64,000 bases of DNA from Oceanotoga teriensis (GTDB lineage Bacteria > Thermotogota > Thermotogae > Petrotogales > Petrotogaceae): positions 1 to 64,000 of the forward strand of contig NZ_QGGI01000016.1 in NCBI RefSeq assembly GCF_003148465.1. Reading direction: 5' to 3'. The notes under the pieces were generated by a model. The model was given only the letters and a program-made list of their open reading frames with translations, did no database searches and was not told the DNA's origin. The position numbers and the translations under genes were made by a program. Shown piece by piece: positions 47,387 to 56,210 of the stretch; positions within the stretch are counted from its first letter, which is position 1; each line of letters starts with the position of its first letter.

Positions 47387-50071
47387 CTACTCAGCTCCTT
47401 TATTTTTAAGAAAATTCTTTTTATAGAATTTATCCGGTAATATATTTAAAATTATTGGAAATATAGTTAATGTCATTATAAAAGCTATAAATATATTAAA
47501 AGCAGTTATAGCTCCAAATTGTGCCATAAAGCCAACTTTTGCAAAACTTAAAGGTAAAAATCCAAATATTGTAGTTAATGCTGCAGAAAATATTGCATTT
47601 CCAGTGGTTGAGGATGCATTTATTATGGATTTGTATTTATCATGAGTTTTTATATATTCTTCACTGAATCTACTTAAGTAATGAATTATATAGTCTATTC
47701 CAAGGCCTATGACTATTGAAGCTATTGTTATTGTAGCTGCATTTAAATAAAATCCTACGAATTTTATGAATCCAAAATTCATTATCAGAGTTATCCCAAG
47801 GGGAATCATGGCTATTAATCCAAATATAAATGATTTCATTATTATCATAAAAGCTATTGTTACCAATATTAAAGCAATAAAAAGACTTAATAATTGACTA
47901 TCTATCATTATTTTATTTAAATTGGCCGTAACTATTGAATTTCCTGTTAAATTAATGTCCAGTTTATTGGTATCTCCAGAAATAGGTACTAAGATATCAT
48001 TTACATAAAAAGATAGTTCTTTGAGATCTTTTTCTTCTATATTTATTTTTTCTTTGTTTTGCAATAATTTTTCATAAACATATTTAGCTTTTAATTCTTT
48101 CTCAGATTGATATAAATAATTTTGTATATAATCATCATTTTTTTCAATCATAGAGATAAATGTATTCATATTTACTTTATTTTCATCATATGATTCTAAA
48201 AACTCGTTAAATCTGTTGAGCATATCTTCTTGATTTAATGATTTTAATATTTCTAAAACATCTTTATCTTTAGCATCTAATAAAGTGTTTAATATTATTT
48301 CCTCATAATTTCCATGTCTGGATAATACAAAAAATTTGAGTTCATTTTCAAATCCTTCTATAGATCTATAGTCTTCTTTATTGAAAGGTATTACATCATA
48401 AGAATATATTATATTATCTTTCATAAAATTTTGAGCTTTTTGAGAAAGATTATATACCAAATCAACATCAGATGTCCCCATTTTAAATTCCATAATAGAT
48501 TCTGAACTATCTAAAATAGCTATTTGTCTTAGAGAATCAGAGCCTTTCAAAAACAAAAATATTTGAGACATGGCTGAATTATCTGCTGGTATATACTCAA
48601 TGCCATCATAACTTTTCATCCAATTAGAGACTAAATCAGAAAATCCCCTTGAACTATCAACTTTTTCAAATTTTTGTATATATTCTTTTATATTTCTCAT
48701 AACTCTATTATAATAAAAATCTTGATACATATTTTCTTTATCACCTTTTAAATAAAGTGTTATATAGTTATTTCCACCAAAATTATTTTCTATATAATCA
48801 GATCCTTTTATAGAATCTGAATTTTTTGGAAGATACAGTTCTAAATCCATTTTTGCTTCTAATTTTGGTATTTGTATTGTAAAAATGGTTATTAATATTA
48901 TTATTGAAAGAATTATTAATTTTTTATTTTTTAAAACTAATTTTGTATATTTTTTTAAAAATTCATTATGACCTTTTTCATTAAGAATTTTCTTTTTTTT
49001 GGGTCTTATTAAAAAAATTAAAGCTGGACCAAATATTAAAGATATCATAAATGCATAAGTTATTCCTACACTGGCCATTATAGCGAGTTGTGAAATTGGT
49101 TTAATTCCGGCTGTTACAAGACTTAAAACTCCTATTATAGTGGTTATTGTTGTTAAAAATATAGGCTTTAAAATGCTTTTATATGTTTCTTTTATCGAGC
49201 TTTCCACATTAAAGCCTTTTGAAATATCTTCATTATATCTATTAAAAAAATGTATTGAATAATCAACGCCTATACCAATTAGAATTGTTGGAACCATCAA
49301 TGTTATACTGGTTAAAGTATTGAAAGATAATACCATAGTCCCCATAACCCATACTACTGATATCAAAACCGTTATTATTGGTATAAATATCCCTGTAAAA
49401 CTTCTAAACATAAAATAAAGCACTGATATTATTAATATAAGAGCAAATGGAAAAATCCTTAAAATATCTTCAACAGACATTTTAGCCATTTCTTCATTCA
49501 TAAAAATTAATCCAGAGTAGTAAATATCATCATAATTATAATTTAAAAATATTTTTTCTATATTTTTTTTCAAACTATAAAAATCATAATCTTTATCTTT
49601 AGTGTTTATTTCAAGTGTAAAAAGCACAGCTTTTCCATCTTTAGATATAAAATTTTCTTTTAATATATCATCCGATAATATTTCATCTTCTAAATCTAAA
49701 GTCTTATCAGAAAGATCATACATTTCTGTTAAACTTCCAACTTCTATTCCATTTTTTTCAGACTTTATTCTTATAACATTTGTGAGAGAATTTACACTTT
49801 TTACTTCTTTTAATTTTTGAAGCTCTTTTGTTATAAGTTCTATATCATATAATTTAGAATATATATTATCAAGTTCTACCCCAACTATTAAAAAATCTTT
49901 TTTACCAAATTTTTTTGTAACTTCATTATACTTGATAACTTCAGGGTCATTTTCGGATAAATAAGACAGCATATCTTCTTTTACTGTAATATCTGTTAAT
50001 TGATATCCTAAGAAAATAGTTATCAAAACAATCAGTACTATACTTAATATGCTTAAAACTTTATTTTTCAT
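47387..50071 (-). CDS. MMPL/RND-superfamily exporter
   Basis: 894 residues with twelve membrane spans in two RND halves. The first half has a span at residues 5-25, a periplasmic loop to about 200, then MSVEDILRIFPFALILIISVLYFMF and a sterol-sensing-like bundle (LMVPTILIGIGVDYSIHFFNRY). The second half repeats this (ITIASIVIGLGIDYIIHYLSRF). The GIGVDYSIH and GLGIDYIIH motifs hold the proton-relay Asp. It probably exports a lipid-like molecule. It is divergent from a MarR gene with which it shares a promoter region, and first of the exporter/LolA-like/barrel operon. Confidence 0.93.
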   Translation of the reverse strand: MKNKVLSILSIVLIVLITIFLGYQLTDITVKEDMLSYLSENDPEVIKYNEVTKKFGKKDFLIVGVELDNIYSKLYDIELITKELQKLKEVKSVNSLTNVIRIKSEKNGIEVGSLTEMYDLSDKTLDLEDEILSDDILKENFISKDGKAVLFTLEINTKDKDYDFYSLKKNIEKIFLNYNYDDIYYSGLIFMNEEMAKMSVEDILRIFPFALILIISVLYFMFRSFTGIFIPIITVLISVVWVMGTMVLSFNTLTSITLMVPTILIGIGVDYSIHFFNRYNEDISKGFNVESSIKETYKSILKPIFLTTITTIIGVLSLVTAGIKPISQLAIMASVGITYAFMISLIFGPALIFLIRPKKKKILNEKGHNEFLKKYTKLVLKNKKLIILSIIILITIFTIQIPKLEAKMDLELYLPKNSDSIKGSDYIENNFGGNNYITLYLKGDKENMYQDFYYNRVMRNIKEYIQKFEKVDSSRGFSDLVSNWMKSYDGIEYIPADNSAMSQIFLFLKGSDSLRQIAILDSSESIMEFKMGTSDVDLVYNLSQKAQNFMKDNIIYSYDVIPFNKEDYRSIEGFENELKFFVLSRHGNYEEIILNTLLDAKDKDVLEILKSLNQEDMLNRFNEFLESYDENKVNMNTFISMIEKNDDYIQNYLYQSEKELKAKYVYEKLLQNKEKINIEEKDLKELSFYVNDILVPISGDTNKLDINLTGNSIVTANLNKIMIDSQLLSLFIALILVTIAFMIIMKSFIFGLIAMIPLGITLIMNFGFIKFVGFYLNAATITIASIVIGLGIDYIIHYLSRFSEEYIKTHDKYKSIINASSTTGNAIFSAALTTIFGFLPLSFAKVGFMAQFGAITAFNIFIAFIMTLTIFPIILNILPDKFYKKNFLKNKGAE

Positions 50072-50121
50072 GATATCCTCCCTATTGATATAAAATTAGT
50101 TAATATTTTTAATTATTAATA

Positions 50122-50151
50122 ATTATAACTGTTTTTTACATCGATTGTCAA
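50122..50151 (-). promoter_or_regulatory. Promoter of the MMPL exporter operon
   Basis: On the minus strand TTGACA (50151-50146), an 18-base spacer, and TATAAT (50127-50122). Both hexamers are perfect consensus. Confidence 0.75.
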
Positions 50152-50172
50152 ATTTTATTATTATATTTTTAT

Positions 50173-50201
50173 TTGACAAAAAAAATTATAGATGTTATCA
50201 T
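50173..50201 (+). promoter_or_regulatory. Promoter of the marR gene
   Basis: TTGACA at 50173-50178, a 17-base spacer ending TGT, and TATCAT at 50196-50201. It is back-to-back with the exporter promoter. ACATCGAT near 50138 and the inverted ATAGATGT near 50188 may be the MarR half-sites. Confidence 0.7.
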
Positions 50202-50234
50202 CAAGAAAAATAAATTTTTTAAGAAGGTATAAAT

Positions 50235-50681
50235 ATGAAGAATAAGAATAAAAATAACAAATTACTTTTAGAGATGTTATTAGATCTCGTAAATAGTTTT
50301 ACATCAAATCTTGATTTTAAAAAAAGCAAAAAAGCTCTTTCTTTAAAACCCATTGAATTTAATATACTGAGTTTGATTTATTATAAAGGGCCACAAAAGA
50401 TGAAAGATTTGGCTGATTATCATAATTTAACAAAAAGTGCAATTACAATAATAGTTGATAAACTTGAAAGTAATGATTATTTAAAGAGAATTAGATCTTC
50501 TAAAGATAGAAGAATTATTCATATTCATCTAACAAAAGCAGGTAAAATAATGGTTGAAGAATTTTTAGAAGATCTCAATATAAAATTGATGGATATGTTA
50601 GACCCTATATCCGATGAAGAATTAGAAGTTTTATTTGAAACAGTTAATAAAATACACTCAAAAAAACATAAAAAAATATAG
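50235..50681 (+). CDS. MarR-family regulator
   Basis: A 148-residue winged-helix dimer. KALSLKPIEFNILSLIYYKGPQKMKDLADYHNLTKSAITIIVDKLESNDYLKRIRSSKDRRIIHIHLT contains the recognition helix and the wing with the D-R-R motif. It lies divergent from the MMPL exporter operon with face-to-face promoters, so it most likely represses that operon and itself. No Cys of the OhrR type is present. Ligand unknown; a hydrophobic or phenolic compound handled by the exporter is plausible. Confidence 0.92.
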   Translation: MKNKNKNNKLLLEMLLDLVNSFTSNLDFKKSKKALSLKPIEFNILSLIYYKGPQKMKDLADYHNLTKSAITIIVDKLESNDYLKRIRSSKDRRIIHIHLTKAGKIMVEEFLEDLNIKLMDMLDPISDEELEVLFETVNKIHSKKHKKI

Positions 50682-50702
50682 AGGTTATACCTCTATATTT
50701 TT
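50672..50702. terminator. Bidirectional terminator
   Basis: AAAAATATAGAGGT and ACCTCTATATTTTT around loop TAT, a 14-bp perfect stem shared by the converging marR and acetyltransferase genes. Confidence 0.85.
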
Positions 50703-51184
50703 TAATTTTTAAGCCTCATTTCAGCATATTTAGATTTGAATCCACTTCTTTCATAAAGTTTTCTTGCGGGATTATCATATTCTACATGTAAAGCTATATC
50801 TCCTTTACATTTTTTAGCAGTCTCTTTTATAAGATTTCCCCCGATTCCTTTTCCTCTGTATTCATCGTGAACAGCTATATAAACTAATATATTTTCTGGT
50901 ATATAACCATTCATTCCAGTATTGTTTATTACAACACTACCTATTATTTCATCTTGATCATGGAGCACCAGAACAAATCCACCTTTTCCTTTTTCATCAG
51001 AAAGAGCATAATCAATTGCATCGATTATATCTTCTAAAGGATCACCAAATCTTCCAAGATGTTCATGGAGAAATTCTGCTACCTCATTTTTCGTAAAATC
51101 TATATCATCTTCGAGAAAATCTTCTCTGCTTGTAACAAATTCAAGATTGATACTTTCCGTATTCATATTTTTTAATTTAAACAA
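50702..51184 (-). CDS. GNAT-family N-acetyltransferase
   Basis: A 160-residue acetyltransferase. I start at TTG 51184, eight bases after GGAGGTG; an upstream ATG (51232) has no site. The acetyl-CoA pantetheine loop is RGKGIGGNLI near residue 117, preceded by strand ILVYIAVHDEY. NPARKLYERSGFKSKYAEMRL is the typical C-terminal strand. The substrate is unknown. It stands alone, converging on marR. Confidence 0.82.
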   Translation of the reverse strand: MFKLKNMNTESINLEFVTSREDFLEDDIDFTKNEVAEFLHEHLGRFGDPLEDIIDAIDYALSDEKGKGGFVLVLHDQDEIIGSVVINNTGMNGYIPENILVYIAVHDEYRGKGIGGNLIKETAKKCKGDIALHVEYDNPARKLYERSGFKSKYAEMRLKN

Positions 51185-51343
51185 CAGTATAACACCTCCA
51201 AATTTTTTAAAGATAAAAAAAATAGTCTTCAATATTATGTTATCACATTTCTTAACTTTATTTAATACAAAAGCAATAATTTTATTTTAAATCTAAATAA
51301 ATTCTTTTAAATCTTAATATTATATTTTGTTTTTCATAACATA

Positions 51344-51380
51344 AAAAGCATTCATATTTATATTCTATATGAATGCTTTT
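51344..51380 (-). terminator. Terminator of the amidohydrolase gene
   Basis: AAAAGCATTCATAT pairs with ATATGAATGCTTTT around a 9-base loop, just after the amidohydrolase stop. The trailing T-run is short. Confidence 0.65.
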
Positions 51381-51384
51381 ATTT

Positions 51385-52662
51385 TTATATGTGAATTTCA
51401 GGAATAGTTATTTTTTCATGTGGATTATCTTTGAATATTAAATATCTATCATGCATATCTTTTTCTCTATCTATTTTATCTATTACTTCTGGAGCATAAG
51501 TAACTTTATGTAAGAGATATTTTAAAGGTATTCCCATATCACTTAAAGTTTTTAAATCTCTTATCCAGTCTGGAATTTCAACTGGTGCATCAGAAGACAA
51601 AAATAATGGTATATTACTTTTATATATATCCAAAAATCTATAAGCTTTTTCTGTTCTCAATCCCAATCTTTTTTCTAATATTGGTTTATCAGAATTTATA
51701 AACTCAGGTTGCATATCAAGAATTATATTATATTTTTCAAGTTTTTTTATTTGTTCATCATGTAAAATAGCTGAATGTATTATTCTATGAAGACCTATTG
51801 GATTTATTTTTTCAAATATTTCTAATATTATGTCTATAGATGCATCTCCTATTGCATGCATTGCAAGATGAAGTTTTTTATCTTCACAAAATAACAATAC
51901 TTTCATCAATTCTTCTTTATTCCAAACAAATTTCCCTTTAGTATTTCTATCCTTATAAACTTCTCTCATATATGCAGTCCATCCACCAAAAGATCCATCT
52001 AAATAAACTTTAACAGCTTTATATTTTTTGAAATATCCTCTTTCATAATATTTTAAAAGCTCATCATATGAATTAACAGCTATTTTCTCATATACTTTTA
52101 AATATTCATCATCATATGGTAAATCATCTACAGTTATTCCATGAATATCTTCTGAATGAACAAATCCATAACCCTTAGAAATCAAATAATTCTTTGCCTC
52201 TTCATATGCACCATTTATATCTGTAAAATATCCTATTTTTTCATATATTTTTTCCAATGCTTTTTCATATATATATCCATTTGATCTATTAACATATTTT
52301 TCTGATTCTTCAAAATCTAAATTTTCTAAAAGATTTGTATTTGCAATGGCAACATGTCCACATCTTCTTATAAGTAAAATATTTTTCTCTGTTTTAAAAT
52401 CATCTAAAATATCTTTATTTAGATCACAATCTTGTTCCGACCATCCACGTAATACTATATCTTTTTTATCTTTTAAAAGCTCTTCTTCGATTATTTTTTT
52501 TATGTTTTCATTATCTTTATGTTCAAGATCAGGATTATTAAGTTTTTCTCCAAAGCCCAGAAGATGAAGATGAGTATCTGTTGCTAAAGGAGTTACAAAA
52601 TAATTAAAATTGTGTTTTGTATTAATTGTATAAAAATCTCCGTTTCTTCTAAGCTTTTTCAT
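51385..52662 (-). CDS. YtcJ-like metal-dependent amidohydrolase
   Basis: A 425-residue TIM-barrel hydrolase. The metal motifs are TDTHLHLLGFG (H-x-H), HSEDIHG, KVYLDGSFGGWTAYMREVY, LAMHAIGDASIDIILE (His), IHSAILHDEQIKKL (His) and LFLSSDAPVE (catalytic Asp). The pattern is that of the amidohydrolase_3/YtcJ group, which usually has 520-540 residues. Here the N-terminal beta-sandwich is nearly absent, with catalytic motifs starting by residue 28, so it is a short form. Substrate unknown; this group includes N-acyl amino acid and amide hydrolases. The ribosome site GGGGG lies 13 bases from the ATG, a little far. Confidence 0.8.
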   Translation of the reverse strand: MKKLRRNGDFYTINTKHNFNYFVTPLATDTHLHLLGFGEKLNNPDLEHKDNENIKKIIEEELLKDKKDIVLRGWSEQDCDLNKDILDDFKTEKNILLIRRCGHVAIANTNLLENLDFEESEKYVNRSNGYIYEKALEKIYEKIGYFTDINGAYEEAKNYLISKGYGFVHSEDIHGITVDDLPYDDEYLKVYEKIAVNSYDELLKYYERGYFKKYKAVKVYLDGSFGGWTAYMREVYKDRNTKGKFVWNKEELMKVLLFCEDKKLHLAMHAIGDASIDIILEIFEKINPIGLHRIIHSAILHDEQIKKLEKYNIILDMQPEFINSDKPILEKRLGLRTEKAYRFLDIYKSNIPLFLSSDAPVEIPDWIRDLKTLSDMGIPLKYLLHKVTYAPEVIDKIDREKDMHDRYLIFKDNPHEKITIPEIHI

Positions 52663-52835
52663 ATACTTTCTAATGCCCCCTTAAAATATCATTATTATAT
52701 TTACTATATCTATGATATCAAAAGTTTTTATTTTTTAAAAATCTATTCAAAAAAGAATATGTTTAAATATTTTATTTTTTTATCATCTCTTTATAAAATC
52801 TATACATCTAATTTATTTTATTTATACATTTTATG

Positions 52836-52870
52836 TGTTATGATATACATAAATTAGGCATACCTAATTT
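52836..52870 (+). promoter_or_regulatory. Extended -10 and DtxR/IdeR-like iron box before flavodoxin
   Basis: TGTTATGAT (52836-52844) is an extended -10. AAATTAGGCATACCTAATTT (52851-52870) is a 20-bp palindrome with one mismatch pair, placed on the expected transcription start. Its TTAGG...CCTAA arms match DtxR/IdeR-type iron boxes. Confidence 0.65.
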
Positions 52871-52883
52871 AAGGAGGTTTATT

Positions 52884-53312
52884 ATGAAAAATTCAGTTAT
52901 AGTATTTTGGTCAGCAACAGGAAATACAGAAGCTATTGCCAATGAACTTGAAGATGCTTTGATAAGTGAAGGATCTACAGTTAAAAAACTATTTGTAGAT
53001 GATGCAACTTTAGAAGATTTAGAGAATGCAGATATAATAGCCCTCGGTTGTCCTGCAATGGGTGCTGAAATTTTAGAAGATGGTTCAATGGAACCATTTG
53101 TAGAATCGCTATCTAATTTTAATTTTTCAAATAAAAAAGTGGCTCTTTTTGGTTCATATGACTGGGGTGATGGTCAATGGATGAAAGATTGGGAAGAAAG
53201 AATGGAAAGTTATGGAGCTACTTTGGTTTCAGAAGGACTTATAGTTCATCTTCATCCAGAAGATGAGGACATTCAAAAATGTAAAGAAATGGCACATAAA
53301 TTGGCAAATTAG
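52884..53312 (+). CDS. Flavodoxin
   Basis: A 142-residue FMN-binding electron carrier. ATG 52884 follows AAGGAGG; earlier in-frame ATG lies upstream of the operator and is not used. FWSATGNTE (residues 8-16) is the FMN phosphate loop. IIALGCPAMGAE and ALFGSYDWGDGQWMKDWEERM are the isoalloxazine-binding loops. It resembles short-chain flavodoxins of anaerobes. The DtxR-like box over its promoter suggests that it replaces ferredoxin when iron is scarce. Confidence 0.95.
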   Translation: MKNSVIVFWSATGNTEAIANELEDALISEGSTVKKLFVDDATLEDLENADIIALGCPAMGAEILEDGSMEPFVESLSNFNFSNKKVALFGSYDWGDGQWMKDWEERMESYGATLVSEGLIVHLHPEDEDIQKCKEMAHKLAN

Positions 53313-53381
53313 ACATCTGTACTTGCAACTCCAGGCTTTGTGTACCTCTATTTTTACCATTTGTTTAGCTTGAACTATTCC

Positions 53382-53410
53382 TTTAAGCGGGCTCAAAGAG
53401 CCCGTTTAAA
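53382..53410 (+). terminator. Hairpin after flavodoxin
   Basis: CGGGCTC and GAGCCCG pair around loop AAA, flanked by weaker TTTAA/TTAAA pairing. It is G+C-rich, but no long T-run follows, so termination strength is uncertain. Confidence 0.55.
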
Positions 53411-53458
53411 TAGTAAAAAATAAAAACGAACAATTATTCTTTTTTGAAAGGAGATATT

Positions 53459-54073
53459 ATGCAAATACAAAAAGAAGATATAAGAGAAAATATAATAGAA
53501 ACATCTAAACTTTTATTTTTTGAAAAAGGATATATTAAAACAAAAATATCTGATATATCAAAAAAATCCGGTATCCCAGTTGGAAATATATATAATTATT
53601 TTGATTCTAAAGATTCTATTTTTTATACATGTATTGAAAATACTTTAAAAATTATAGATAAATGGTTTTTGGAGCAAGAAAAGAAAAAAAATATGATTCT
53701 AGATTTTCATAGTGAGCTTATCCTGAAAGAACTCGATGATATGATAGATTTTATCATTAATAATAAAGTAGAAATAAATCTTATTTTTAATATTTCTTAT
53801 GGAACTAATTTTGAATATATTCCAGAAAAAATATTGAAAAGATACTTTGAAGTTGGAAAAAATCAAATGTCATTGATGAATTATAAGAATAATAATTATA
53901 ATATTTCCAATTTTATTTTAAAACAATTAATATCTCTTTATTTTAGAGTTCTTGTAGAAGTAACTTCTAACGATTATTCAAAAGAAGAAATTAAAAATAT
54001 TTTAAAAGAACTTATAAATTTTTTATATTCAGGGTCATATGGTTTATTAAAAGATTTGAAAATTTACCATTAA
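53459..54073 (+). CDS. TetR-family regulator
   Basis: About 204 residues. ATG 53459 follows AAAGGAGA; an upstream ATG at 53444 overlaps that site. REN IIETSKLLFFEKGYIKTKISDISKKSGIPVGNIYNYFDSKDSIFY is the helix-turn-helix. The remainder is a helical ligand domain. It is 15 bases before a MATE efflux gene and likely represses that operon. Confidence 0.92.
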   Translation: MQIQKEDIRENIIETSKLLFFEKGYIKTKISDISKKSGIPVGNIYNYFDSKDSIFYTCIENTLKIIDKWFLEQEKKKNMILDFHSELILKELDDMIDFIINNKVEINLIFNISYGTNFEYIPEKILKRYFEVGKNQMSLMNYKNNNYNISNFILKQLISLYFRVLVEVTSNDYSKEEIKNILKELINFLYSGSYGLLKDLKIYH

Positions 54074-54088
54074 TGGGGGGAGATTTTT

Positions 54089-55432
54089 ATGGAAATTTCC
54101 AAAGATAATATTTTGAAAGATGATATGGGTTTTTTATTCAAGAAACTCGCAATACCAGGAATTATAGGAATGTTTGCATTGGGTCTTTATAATTTTGTAG
54201 ATGCAATATTCATAGGTCAATTTGTTAGTAAAGAAGGTCTTGGTGCAATCACACTCGCATATACAATCGTTCTTATAAATCAGTCTATAACAACATTATT
54301 TGGAAATGGTGCAATGTCTGTTTTGTCAAGAGCCATTGGGAAAAATGATTCTAATAAAATTGAAAAAATTGCTGGTAATGTATTAATCTTAACTTTCTTA
54401 TTTTCTCTCATTTTAACGATAATTGTAAATGTTTATGCTGAAAATATTATTTCATTTTTAGGGGGAAAAAATGAAATTTTAAATCTTGCAGTAGACTATG
54501 TAAAAGTATTATCTTTAGGATTTGTTTTTGCTTCTTCGGGGCCAGCTTTAAATTTTTTGATTAGGGCTGAGGGGAGAATGAAAACAGCCATGAAGATGGT
54601 TTTTATTTCAATATTCATGAACATAATTCTTGATCCCATTTTTATAATAGGTTTTAAACTGGGTATTAAAGGTGCTGCATGGGCTACAGTCATATCTCAA
54701 ATTACATATTTTATTATAAATATATTATATATTCAAAAAAGTTCAAGTTATGCAAAAATTAAATCATTTAATTTGAATTTCGATATAATATTGAATATAT
54801 TAAACCCAGGAATTTCAGCAATGGCATTGAATATAGTTGCTATTATTCAGCAAATAATAATATTTAGACTTTTGGCAAAATATGGTGGAGATTTTCATAT
54901 AATAATAATGGGAACATGTTTAAGAGTTTTTATGTTTTTTTATACTCCTCTATGGGGTATTGGCCAAGCATTGGCATCTGTTTCTGGAATAAATTATGGA
55001 GCCGGAAATGTACATAGAACATATTTTTCATTAAAATATTTTAATATCATAGGAACTATAATATCTTTTATGTGCTGGTTAATTTTCATGTTATTTCCAG
55101 AATTTATATTGAGCTTATTCATCAATAATACAGAATATATAGTTGATGGTGCTCCTTTATTTAGAATTCTTTTATCTGTATTTTTTATTTATTCAATAGA
55201 AGTTAACTATATAAGTTTTTTTCAGGCACTTGGAAAAGGTCTCCATGCATCTATATTAACTATTGGTAGACTCGTAATAATTTTTATTCCTTCTGTATAC
55301 ATTCTTAGTTATTTTATGCAATCAGATGGAATTTGGATTTCTCTTCCTTTAGCTGATATCTTAATAACGATCACTGGAGCTATTTTAATAAAAATATTAA
55401 AGACCAAACAAATGAAAAGGGTCACTTTATAG
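54089..55432 (+). CDS. MATE-family multidrug efflux protein
   Basis: A 447-residue transporter with twelve membrane spans. LFKKLAIPGIIGMFALGLYNFVDAIFIGQFVSKEGLGAI and FGNGAMSVLSRAIGKND are the N-lobe MATE signatures. NPGISAMALNIVAIIQQIIIFRLLAKYGGD and WGIGQALASVSGINYGAGN form the C-lobe repeats. It is a cation-coupled efflux pump, co-transcribed with the TetR gene. Its ribosome site is a G6 run (AATGGGGGGAG). The stop lies inside the terminator stem-loop. Confidence 0.94.
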   Translation: MEISKDNILKDDMGFLFKKLAIPGIIGMFALGLYNFVDAIFIGQFVSKEGLGAITLAYTIVLINQSITTLFGNGAMSVLSRAIGKNDSNKIEKIAGNVLILTFLFSLILTIIVNVYAENIISFLGGKNEILNLAVDYVKVLSLGFVFASSGPALNFLIRAEGRMKTAMKMVFISIFMNIILDPIFIIGFKLGIKGAAWATVISQITYFIINILYIQKSSSYAKIKSFNLNFDIILNILNPGISAMALNIVAIIQQIIIFRLLAKYGGDFHIIIMGTCLRVFMFFYTPLWGIGQALASVSGINYGAGNVHRTYFSLKYFNIIGTIISFMCWLIFMLFPEFILSLFINNTEYIVDGAPLFRILLSVFFIYSIEVNYISFFQALGKGLHASILTIGRLVIIFIPSVYILSYFMQSDGIWISLPLADILITITGAILIKILKTKQMKRVTL

Positions 55433-55442
55433 TGACCCTTTT
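55415..55442. terminator. Bidirectional terminator holding both stop codons
   Basis: AAAAGGGTCACT and AGTGACCCTTTT with loop TTAT. The MATE stop (55430-55432) and the stop of the converging small gene (55427-55429) both fall at the loop, so the genes overlap by six bases. Confidence 0.88.
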
Positions 55443-55714
55443 TCATTATTTTTTAAAAAAAGTATAGTTGTATTTCTCTTTTGTATTATTTTTGGTTTTA
55501 ATTCGGAGTAATTATTATTGGATCTTTCTAAATCATCGTTTAGTATAACTTCATCTATTATTTTTATCTCTTTTTTATTCTTCAATTTTTTTATCTCTTT
55601 TTTTAAAGTTTTATGAAAATTATCTTTTCTTCTCTGATCTTCTTCATAACTATTTTCAACTCTTTTTATTGTTCTTCCACTTACAGGTTCAACTTTATCT
55701 ACTTTAAAATCCAT
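55427..55714 (-). CDS. Small conserved-looking hypothetical protein
   Basis: A 95-residue soluble, highly charged protein. ATG 55714 follows AAGGAGGTGAT. The N-terminus is MDFKVDKVEPVSGRTIKRVE, followed by a Lys/Glu-rich helix (NFHKTLKKEIKKLKNKKE) and a basic tail. The strong ribosome site and fixed position behind a terminator argue that it is a real gene. I do not recognise a family. The sequence looks like an adaptor or nucleic-acid-associated helix, but nothing more can be said. Confidence 0.5.
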   Translation of the reverse strand: MDFKVDKVEPVSGRTIKRVENSYEEDQRRKDNFHKTLKKEIKKLKNKKEIKIIDEVILNDDLERSNNNYSELKPKIIQKRNTTILFLKNNEKGSL

Positions 55715-55843
55715 AATAATCACCTCCTTTTATTATTTTTCTTTCATATATTTTATCGTCTGAATATAATTAAAATTAAACTTTTTATAATAAAATAAAT
55801 TTATTTTGTTACTAATAAGAAATAAAAAAGAAAAAAAAGAATA

Positions 55844-55881
55844 GTATATTATAGTTGAACAGTTATTCAACTATAATATAC
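55844..55881 (+). promoter_or_regulatory. ArsR/SmtB-type operator, perfect 16+16 inverted repeat
   Basis: Arms at 55844-55859 and 55866-55881 are exact complements around CAGTTA. The core TTGAA-CAGTTA-TTCAA matches the SmtB/CzrA-type site (TGAACA-n-TATTCA). A TATAAT (55872-55877) lies inside the right arm, so binding would block the operon promoter. Confidence 0.82.
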
Positions 55882-55894
55882 AAGGGGGAATTTG

Positions 55895-56197
55895 ATGAAG
55901 AAAATAAATCCTAAATATTTTCAATTGGCATCAGAAGTTTTATCGGCTATGGGGGATATGACAAGATTTAAAATACTTTATGAACTCACAAAAAAAGATT
56001 TTTTAACAAACTCAGAGATCTCTGAAAATTTAGATATGAGTAAAAGTGCGATATCACATCAAATGAGGATATTAAAAAATCTAAACCTCGTAGATTATAA
56101 AAAAGATGGTAGAAATATTCTTTATTTTCTCACAGATCCCCATATAAAAAAAATAATTCAAATTGCAATAGAACATGTAGATGATTTTATCTATTAA
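55895..56197 (+). CDS. ArsR/SmtB-family metal-sensing repressor
   Basis: A 100-residue winged-helix repressor. ATG 55895 follows AAGGGGGAA. FQLASEVLSAMGDMTRFKILYEL, SEISENLDMSKSAISHQMRILKNLNLVDYKKDGRNILYFL (recognition helix and wing) and the C-terminal DPHIKKIIQIAIEHVDDFIY match the SmtB group. There the last helix supplies the metal ligands (D-x-H ... H-x-x-D/E). It is the first gene of the Tro/Znu-like metal uptake operon and has a perfect inverted repeat at its promoter. It therefore probably represses uptake when metal (Mn or Zn) is abundant, unlike most ArsR proteins, which control efflux. Confidence 0.9.
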   Translation: MKKINPKYFQLASEVLSAMGDMTRFKILYELTKKDFLTNSEISENLDMSKSAISHQMRILKNLNLVDYKKDGRNILYFLTDPHIKKIIQIAIEHVDDFIY

Positions 56198-56210
56198 GGG
56201 AGGGTTTTTT

